From contig NZ_QJRC01000095.1 of assembly GCF_013393325.1 (NCBI RefSeq), positions 310,001-374,000 of the forward strand: a DNA stretch of 64,000 nucleotides. The letters run 5' to 3'. The DNA is from Pseudomonas hunanensis (lineage in GTDB: Bacteria; Pseudomonadota; Gammaproteobacteria; Pseudomonadales; Pseudomonadaceae). Below, one piece after another: positions 58,586-64,000 of the stretch. Position 1 is the stretch's first letter, and every line of letters starts with the position of its first letter. Both the position numbers and the translations under genes were made by a program. The notes below the pieces were generated by a model. The model had not been told where the DNA came from and did no database searches. It was given only the letters and a program-made list of their open reading frames with translations.

Positions 58586-59281
58586 TTGGAAGCGCTCGCC
58601 CCCCGACAAAACTCAGCATTCAGCGGGTATGAGAGGCTCAAGAAGGACATCATCCGCGGCGTGTTCAAACCCGGTGAAAAACTGTTGATGAGCGCCCTCA
58701 AGGAACGCTACGACCTGGGCGTGGGCCCGCTGCGCGAAGCACTGTCACAACTGGTGGCAGAGCACCTGGTCAACGCGATAAGCCAGAAAGGCTACCGGGT
58801 GGCGCCCATGTCGCTGGACGAGATGAACGACATCTATGATGCCCGCGCCAACCTGGAAGCGATGATCATCGCCCTGGCCATCGAACGCGGCGACGACGCC
58901 TGGGAGGCCTCGGTGCTGGCCCACTCGCACACCCTGGCCAAAGTGGTGGAGGTGAAAACCCGTGAACAGCGCCTGGACGTGTGGGACGAACGGCACAAGG
59001 CGTTCCATACCGCCATCGCCTCGGGCTGCGGCTCCAAGCACCTGCTGCAAGCGCGCACCTACCTGTTCGACCAGGCCGAACGCTACCGCCATCTGTGGCT
59101 GACGCAGACGGTGTTTTCCGAGCAGGCGCTGGAGCTCAAGCGCCAGGAGCATGCAGCGCTGGTCGAGGTGATTCTCGCCCGTGATGCCAAGCGCGCCAGC
59201 GCCATGATGCGCTCGCACCTGATGACCCCGGTGCCGATCATTGCGCAGATCATGCATGCTGAAGGTATCGGCGCACGCTAG
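58586..59281 (+). CDS. csiR: GntR/FadR-type repressor CsiR (GlaR)
   Basis: The 231-residue protein has a GntR winged helix (SGYERLKKDIIRGVFKPGEK, MSALKERYDLGVGPLREALS, about 12-50) and an FCD effector domain with metal-binding His and Asp residues (DARANLEAMIIALAIERGDD, DERHKAFHTAIASGC). TTG 58586 is chosen because GAGGA (58573-58577) lies 8 bases ahead. The ATG at 58481 would lie inside the operator. By family it represses glaH-lhgO-gabP and is relieved by glutarate. Confidence 0.88.
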   Translation: MEALAPRQNSAFSGYERLKKDIIRGVFKPGEKLLMSALKERYDLGVGPLREALSQLVAEHLVNAISQKGYRVAPMSLDEMNDIYDARANLEAMIIALAIERGDDAWEASVLAHSHTLAKVVEVKTREQRLDVWDERHKAFHTAIASGCGSKHLLQARTYLFDQAERYRHLWLTQTVFSEQALELKRQEHAALVEVILARDAKRASAMMRSHLMTPVPIIAQIMHAEGIGAR

Positions 59282-59355
59282 ATGAATTTTTCTTAAATCG
59301 CCGGTTGTCTATTCTTTGGCACAATCAAATCTCTATTAGATGCCCAGGAACCAGC

Positions 59356-60036
59356 ATGCCTCGCGTACTGACCATCGAAGACGACGCCGTCACCGGCCAG
59401 GAAATCGTCGCCGAACTTACCAGCCACGGCCTGGAGGTGGATTGGGCCGACAACGGCCGTGAGGGCCTGGCCAAGGCCATTGCCGGCGGCTACGACCTGA
59501 TCACCCTGGACCGCATGCTGCCCGAGGTCGATGGCCTGACCATCGTCACCACCCTGCGCAGCCTCAAGATCGCCACGCCGATCCTGATGATCAGCGCCCT
59601 CTCCGACGTCGATGAGCGGGTGCGCGGCCTGCGTGCCGGCGGTGACGACTACCTGACCAAACCGTTCGCCTCCGACGAGATGGCCGCGCGGGTCGAGGTG
59701 TTGCTGCGCCGCAACAGCGTGCCCATGACCCAGACCCGCCTGCAGGTCGCCGACCTGCAACTGGACCTGATCAGCCACGAAGCGCGTCGCGGTGACAACA
59801 CGCTGAACCTGCTGCCCACCGAGTACAAGCTACTGGAATACCTGATGCGCCACAGCGGCCAGGTAATCACGCGGATGATGATTTTCGAGGAAGTCTGGGG
59901 CTACCACTTCGACCCGGGCACCAACCTGATCGACGTGCACATCGGCCGCCTGCGCAAGAAAATCGACTCCCCCGGCCAATCGCCGCTGATCCGTACGGTA
60001 CGGGGCTCCGGCTATGCCATTGCTGAACCCGTCTAA
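59356..60036 (+). CDS. OmpR-family response regulator
   Basis: The 226-residue protein has a receiver domain (LTIEDDAVTGQEI acidic pair; phosphorylation Asp in LITLDRMLPEVDGL, about Asp50; Lys in YLTKPF) and an OmpR winged helix (LLPTEYKLLEYLMRHSGQVI; LIDVHIGRLRKKID; TVRGSGYAIAE). ATG 59356 follows CAGGA; a longer frame from 59305 lacks a site. The partner kinase overlaps its end by 23 bases. The stimulus is not known. Confidence 0.9.
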   Translation: MPRVLTIEDDAVTGQEIVAELTSHGLEVDWADNGREGLAKAIAGGYDLITLDRMLPEVDGLTIVTTLRSLKIATPILMISALSDVDERVRGLRAGGDDYLTKPFASDEMAARVEVLLRRNSVPMTQTRLQVADLQLDLISHEARRGDNTLNLLPTEYKLLEYLMRHSGQVITRMMIFEEVWGYHFDPGTNLIDVHIGRLRKKIDSPGQSPLIRTVRGSGYAIAEPV

Positions 60037-61405
60037 AGGCTGGAGTTCCTCGACCAGCCGCCTGCTGGCGCTGTACAGCTTTCTGTTCGTGGCCTGGAGC
60101 AGCATCCTCATGGGGGTGCTGTACTTCGAGGTGTCCAGCTACCTGAACAAACTCACCCGCCACTCCATGCTGCAGCGTCAGCACCTGTTCGCGCACATGA
60201 GCGGCAAACAACTGGACGACGCCCTGATCGCCAGCCAGGCCTTCGAGGAGCGCAGCTTCGATGCCTATGGCTTGTTCGACACCCAGCTCAACCCGATTGG
60301 CGGCAGTGTGCGAGCCTTGCCCCCGGAGCTCAGGCTGGACGGCAAGATCCATGAATTGAAACGCTGCCTGGATGCCGACGACCCACACCTGCCCCGCGAC
60401 AGCTGCGATGCGGTAGCGATCAAGGTACAGGATGGCCGCTGGTTGGTACTGTTCCGCGACAACGGCTCACTGTTCGTGGTTACCCGGATCATTCTCGATG
60501 CCCTGCTCTGGGGTATCTCCTTGACGCTGATCCCAGGCTTTGCCGGCTGGTATTTGTTGCGCCGCCGCCCGCTGAAGCGTATCCGTGCGATCCAGGCCCA
60601 GGCCGAGCTTATCGTCGCGGGTGACCTGACTCACCGCCTGCCCTTGTCAGCCAGGCGCGACGAACTGGACATGCTGGCCGCCATCGTCAATGCCATGCTC
60701 GACCGCATCGAGCGGTTGATGCACGAGGTCAAAGGCGTGTGCGACAACATTGCCCATGACCTGCGCACCCCGCTGACCCGCCTGCGCGCCCAGCTTTACC
60801 GCATTCGCCAGCAAAGCGACGTGGATTCCGCGCAAGCCGAGGCGCTGGACCAGGCCATTGGCGAAACCGACACCTTGATGGCGCGCTTTCGTGGGTTGCT
60901 GCGCATCAGCGAGCTGGAAGACCGCCAGCGCCGGGCTGGTTTCGTCCAGCTGGACCCTCATGAACTGCTGGTCGAACTGCACGACTTTTACCTGCCATTG
61001 GCCGAGGATGGCGGCATTCATCTGGAATTGCACCAGCCCGCACAGCTGCCGGCTCTGCACGGTGACCGCGAACTGCTGTTCGAGGCGCTGGCCAATCTGG
61101 TAGGCAATGCGATCAAGTTTACGCCCGAGGGTGGGCAGGTGCGGATTTTCGCGACACAGGACGATACCGGCGTGCACCTGGCCATCGAGGACAGCGGGCC
61201 GGGCATTCCCGAAGAAGAGCGTACTGCGGTGCTGAAGCGGTTCTACCGCAGTGATGAAGGCCACCGCCATGCCGGGTTCGGGCTGGGGTTGTCGATCGTT
61301 GCGGCGATCGTCGACCTGCATGGGTTCGGGCTGGAGATTGGAGAGAGCGAGCTGGGTGGGGCCAGGTTAGTGCTGCACTGCCCGCTCGCGGGGCTGGCCA
61401 AGTAA
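60014..61405 (+). CDS. Membrane sensor histidine kinase
   Basis: The 463-residue protein has two membrane helices (about 15-37 and 158-180) flanking a periplasmic sensor part of about 120 residues. A HAMP region (about 184-236), the H-box NIAHDLRTPLTRLRAQL (His near 250) and an ATPase domain (LVGNAIKFTPEGGQVRI; AIEDSGPGIPEEE; GFGLGLSI) follow. The sensor part contains two Cys (RCLDAD, DSCDAV) that may form a disulfide. It is coupled to the response regulator and followed by a hairpin. Confidence 0.9.
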   Translation: MPLLNPSKGWSSSTSRLLALYSFLFVAWSSILMGVLYFEVSSYLNKLTRHSMLQRQHLFAHMSGKQLDDALIASQAFEERSFDAYGLFDTQLNPIGGSVRALPPELRLDGKIHELKRCLDADDPHLPRDSCDAVAIKVQDGRWLVLFRDNGSLFVVTRIILDALLWGISLTLIPGFAGWYLLRRRPLKRIRAIQAQAELIVAGDLTHRLPLSARRDELDMLAAIVNAMLDRIERLMHEVKGVCDNIAHDLRTPLTRLRAQLYRIRQQSDVDSAQAEALDQAIGETDTLMARFRGLLRISELEDRQRRAGFVQLDPHELLVELHDFYLPLAEDGGIHLELHQPAQLPALHGDRELLFEALANLVGNAIKFTPEGGQVRIFATQDDTGVHLAIEDSGPGIPEEERTAVLKRFYRSDEGHRHAGFGLGLSIVAAIVDLHGFGLEIGESELGGARLVLHCPLAGLAK

Positions 61406-61409
61406 AAGC

Positions 61410-61428
61410 GGGGCCGCTTTGCGGCCCC
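61410..61428. terminator. Hairpin between the kinase gene and cysS
   Basis: GGGGCCGC (61410-61417) pairs with GCGGCCCC (61421-61428), loop TTT. No T run follows; it lies between convergent genes and may serve both. Confidence 0.5.
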
Positions 61429-61438
61429 TATACGCCGA

Positions 61439-62821
61439 TCAGTCAGCCAGACGCCAGGTAGTCGCGCCCTTGCTGTCTTCCAGCACTACGCCCATGGCGG
61501 TGAGCTGGTCGCGAATACGGTCCGACTCTGCCCAGTTCTTGTCCGTACGCGCCTGCAGACGCGCCTGGATCAGGCCTTCCACCTCGGCAGCATCGACCTT
61601 GCCTTCGGCACCCGCACGCAGGAAGTCATCGGCTTCCAGCTGCAGCACACCCAGCACATCACCCAGCTCGCGCAGGCGACCAGCCAGGCCGGCAGCCGCT
61701 TCCAGGTCGCTGTCGCGCAGGCGGTTGATCTCGCGAACCAGGTCGAACAGCACAGCGCAGGCTTCAGGGGTGCCGAAGTCGTCGTTCATCGCCACGCTGA
61801 AGCGCTCGACGAACGCTTCGCCACCCTTGGCCGCCACCCGTGGCAGGCCGCGCAGGGCGTGGTAGAAGCGCTCCAGCGCGCCCTTGGCATCACGCAAGCT
61901 GTCTTCCGAGTAGTTGATCGCGCTGCGGTAGTGGCTGGCCACCAGCAGGTAGCGCACCACTTCCGGGTGATACTTTTCGAGCACGTCACGGATGGTGAAG
62001 AAGTTGTTCAACGACTTGGACATCTTCTCGCCATTGATACGGATCATGCCGCAGTGCATCCAGGCGTTGGCGTACTGCTTGCCAGTGGCCGCCTCGCTCT
62101 GGGCAATCTCGTTCTCGTGGTGCGGGAACTCCAAGTCGCTGCCGCCACCGTGAATGTCGAAGCTCTCACCCAGGCAGCAGGTGGACATCACCGAGCACTC
62201 GATGTGCCAGCCCGGACGACCTGGGCCCCATGGCGACTCCCAGCTCGGCTCGCCCGGCTTGACGCCTTTCCACAGCACGAAGTCCAGCGGGTCCTGCTTG
62301 GCTTCGTCGACCTCGATGCGTGCGCCGATGCGCAGGTCTTCGATTTTCTTGCGCGACAGCTTGCCATAGCCGACGAACTTGCCGACGCGGTAGTACACGT
62401 CGCCATTGCCCGGGGCGTAGGCGTAACCCTTGTCGATCAGGGTCTGGATCATCGCGTGCATGCCGGCGATATGGTCGGTGGCACGCGGCTCCTGGTCCGG
62501 CGGCAGGATGTTCAGGCGACGCTCGTCTTCGTGCATCGCGTCGATCATGCGGGCGGTGAGCGCGTCGAAGGTTTCGCCGTTCTCGTTGGCCCGATTGATG
62601 ATCTTGTCATCGATGTCGGTGATGTTGCGCACGTAGGTCAGGTCATAGCCGCTCTTGCGCAGCCAGCGGGTGACCAGGTCGAAGGCCACCATGCTGCGAC
62701 CATGGCCCAGGTGGCAGTAGTCGTACACGGTCATGCCGCACACGTACATGCGCACCTTGTTGCCATCCAGCGGCTTGAAGGTTTCCTTCGCTTTGCTCAG
62801 GGTGTTGTAAATGGTAAGCAC
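61439..62821 (-). CDS. cysS: Cysteinyl-tRNA synthetase
   Basis: The 460-residue class I synthetase has the HIGH-type motif in MTVYDYCHLGHGRS (about 30-43), the zinc site (Cys28 region, PGWHIECSVMS and HHENE), and KMSKS in GEKMSKSLNNF (about 264-274). It charges tRNA-Cys with cysteine. Its start lies 9 bases after the stop of glnS, so the two synthetase genes form an operon. Confidence 0.95.
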   Translation of the reverse strand: MLTIYNTLSKAKETFKPLDGNKVRMYVCGMTVYDYCHLGHGRSMVAFDLVTRWLRKSGYDLTYVRNITDIDDKIINRANENGETFDALTARMIDAMHEDERRLNILPPDQEPRATDHIAGMHAMIQTLIDKGYAYAPGNGDVYYRVGKFVGYGKLSRKKIEDLRIGARIEVDEAKQDPLDFVLWKGVKPGEPSWESPWGPGRPGWHIECSVMSTCCLGESFDIHGGGSDLEFPHHENEIAQSEAATGKQYANAWMHCGMIRINGEKMSKSLNNFFTIRDVLEKYHPEVVRYLLVASHYRSAINYSEDSLRDAKGALERFYHALRGLPRVAAKGGEAFVERFSVAMNDDFGTPEACAVLFDLVREINRLRDSDLEAAAGLAGRLRELGDVLGVLQLEADDFLRAGAEGKVDAAEVEGLIQARLQARTDKNWAESDRIRDQLTAMGVVLEDSKGATTWRLAD

Positions 62822-62830
62822 GGTGGTTCC

Positions 62831-64000
62831 TCAGCTGCCCCAGGAGTCACGCAGGGTGACAGTGCGGTTGAACACCGGGCGGCCCGGCTGGCTGTCTTTC
62901 AGGTCGGCGCAGAAGTAGCCTTCGCGCTCGAACTGGAAGCGGTCCTCGGGCTGCGCCTGCGCCAGCGACGGCTCGGCACGGCAACCGCTGAGCACTTGCA
63001 GCGAACCAGGGTTGATATTGTCCAGGAAGCTGCCGCCCTCCTCGGTCTTTTCCGGGTTCGGCGAGCGGAACAGGCGGTCGTACAGGCGCACTTCGCACTC
63101 GACGCTGCCCTCGGCCGGCACCCAGTGGATCACGCCTTTGACCTTGCGGCCTTCAGGGTTCTTGCCCAGGGTGTCCGGGTCGTACGAGCAACGCAGCTCG
63201 ACGATGTTGCCGTCGGCATCCTTGATGGCTTCGTCGGCGCGGATCACGTAGCTGCCACGCAGGCGCACTTCACCAGCCGGTTCCAGGCGCTTGTAGCCCT
63301 TCGGCGGCTCTTCCATGAAGTCGTCGCGGTCAATGTACAGCTCGCGGGAGAACGGCAGCACGCGCACACCCATGTCTTCCTTCGGGTGACGTGGCAGCTC
63401 AAGCTGCTCGACCTGGCCTTCGGGGTAGTTGGTGACGACCACTTTCAGCGGGCGCAGCACGCACATGGCGCGCGGTGCGGTGCGGTCCAGGTCGTCACGG
63501 ATGCTGAACTCCAGCATCGACATGTCGACCACGCCGTCGGAACGGTTGGTGCCGATCATTTCGCAGAAATTGCGGATCGAGGCCGGGGTGTAGCCACGGC
63601 GACGGAAGCCCGACAGGGTCGACATGCGTGGGTCGTCCCAGGCGTCGACGTGTTTCTCGTCCACCAACTGCTTGAGCTTGCGCTTGGAGGTGATGGTGTA
63701 GTTCAGGTTCAGGCGGCTGAACTCGTACTGGCGCGGATGTGCCGGCACCGGCAGGTTGTCGAGGAACCAGTCGTACAGCGGACGATGCCCTTCGAATTCC
63801 AGGGTGCAGATCGAGTGGGTAATGCCCTCGATGGCGTCCGACTGGCCGTGGGTAAAGTCGTAGTTGGGGTAGATGCACCATTTGTCACCGGTCTGGTGAT
63901 GGTGGGCATGGCGGATGCGGTACAGGATCGGGTCACGCAGGTTCATGTTCGGCGAGGCCATGTCGATCTTGGCCCGCAGCACGCGCTCGCCGTCCTTGAA
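62831..64000 (-). CDS. glnS: Glutaminyl-tRNA synthetase, C-terminal part
   Basis: The gene enters from the right edge in frame (FKDGERVLRAKIDMASPNMN at 64000), so the N-terminal catalytic part with the HIGH motif is outside. The visible 389 residues include TITSKRKLKQLV (the GlnRS version of KMSKS), the connective part RGYTPASIRNFCEMIG, and the two beta-barrel anticodon domains (RSPNPEKTEEGGSFLDNINP; EPEDRFQFEREGYF-like end). It attaches glutamine to tRNA-Gln. Confidence 0.95.
   Translation of the reverse strand, partial: FKDGERVLRAKIDMASPNMNLRDPILYRIRHAHHHQTGDKWCIYPNYDFTHGQSDAIEGITHSICTLEFEGHRPLYDWFLDNLPVPAHPRQYEFSRLNLNYTITSKRKLKQLVDEKHVDAWDDPRMSTLSGFRRRGYTPASIRNFCEMIGTNRSDGVVDMSMLEFSIRDDLDRTAPRAMCVLRPLKVVVTNYPEGQVEQLELPRHPKEDMGVRVLPFSRELYIDRDDFMEEPPKGYKRLEPAGEVRLRGSYVIRADEAIKDADGNIVELRCSYDPDTLGKNPEGRKVKGVIHWVPAEGSVECEVRLYDRLFRSPNPEKTEEGGSFLDNINPGSLQVLSGCRAEPSLAQAQPEDRFQFEREGYFCADLKDSQPGRPVFNRTVTLRDSWGS

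Overview
The window is a G+C-rich chromosome segment of a Pseudomonas of the P. putida group. The basis is gene content and protein sequence (GlaH/LhgO/GabP with CsiR, a 5-oxoprolinase cluster beside a LysR gene, malate:quinone oxidoreductase, ABC-F YbiT) and P. putida-style REP palindromes. About the first 16.5 kb is one end of a lambda-like prophage; the rest is host chromosome.

Prophage (1 to about 16,560). The map is lambda in mirror image. Leftward from about 2,700 run cro, an unidentified gene in the cII position, an O-type replication protein with a possible origin inside it, a P-type helicase loader and a YbcO/DUF1364 nuclease cut by the window edge. A CI-type repressor runs rightward from the same control region. 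Matching operator dyads (core AACC-N3-GGTT) lie in the cro/cI region (2715-2780) and in the rightward early promoter region (4088-4128). The rightward early operon carries many small phage genes (LuxR-type HTH, DUF2303, DUF2786, Lar, ASCH-like, HNH, DUF2591), then a putative excisionase and a tyrosine integrase that ends 33 bases before host ybiT. Several genes point against this operon and look like accessory cargo: a membrane-anchored protein, a three-domain DUF7662/EVE-like/HNH nuclease lying where a cytosine-methyltransferase gene is cut short, two small genes framed by three perfect 17-bp direct repeats, and a NUDIX hydrolase.

Host region (16,570 to 64,000). In order: ybiT; an MFS transporter convergent with a secreted hydrolase; yghU; an amidase; a DauR/YheO-type regulator with a serine/threonine dehydratase-like gene behind a 26-bp-arm perfect inverted repeat; the norspermidine pair nspC and carboxynorspermidine synthase; a SAM methyltransferase; a five-gene operon (ugd, epimerase, GT2, LAB_N membrane protein, ArnT-like transferase) that looks like a lipid-linked uronic acid pathway for LPS or lipid A; mqo; a radical SAM/DUF4130 pair behind a LexA-type box; pxpABC with a divergent LysR gene; a TreS-like GH13 gene with an in-frame amber codon; an autotransporter; a 718-residue orphan of lower G+C; riboflavin synthase; a DUF1275 gene; proP; hemB; a RIO kinase; glutarate catabolism genes (glaH, lhgO, gabP-like) divergent from csiR; a two-component system; cysS and partial glnS.

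Most interesting: the modification-dependent-type nuclease in place of a phage methyltransferase; the repeat-framed cargo genes; the LexA-box radical SAM/DUF4130 operon; the uronate-lipid operon; the long inverted repeat at the dauR-like start; and the amber codon at 41768. No database search was possible, so family names rest on sequence recognition.
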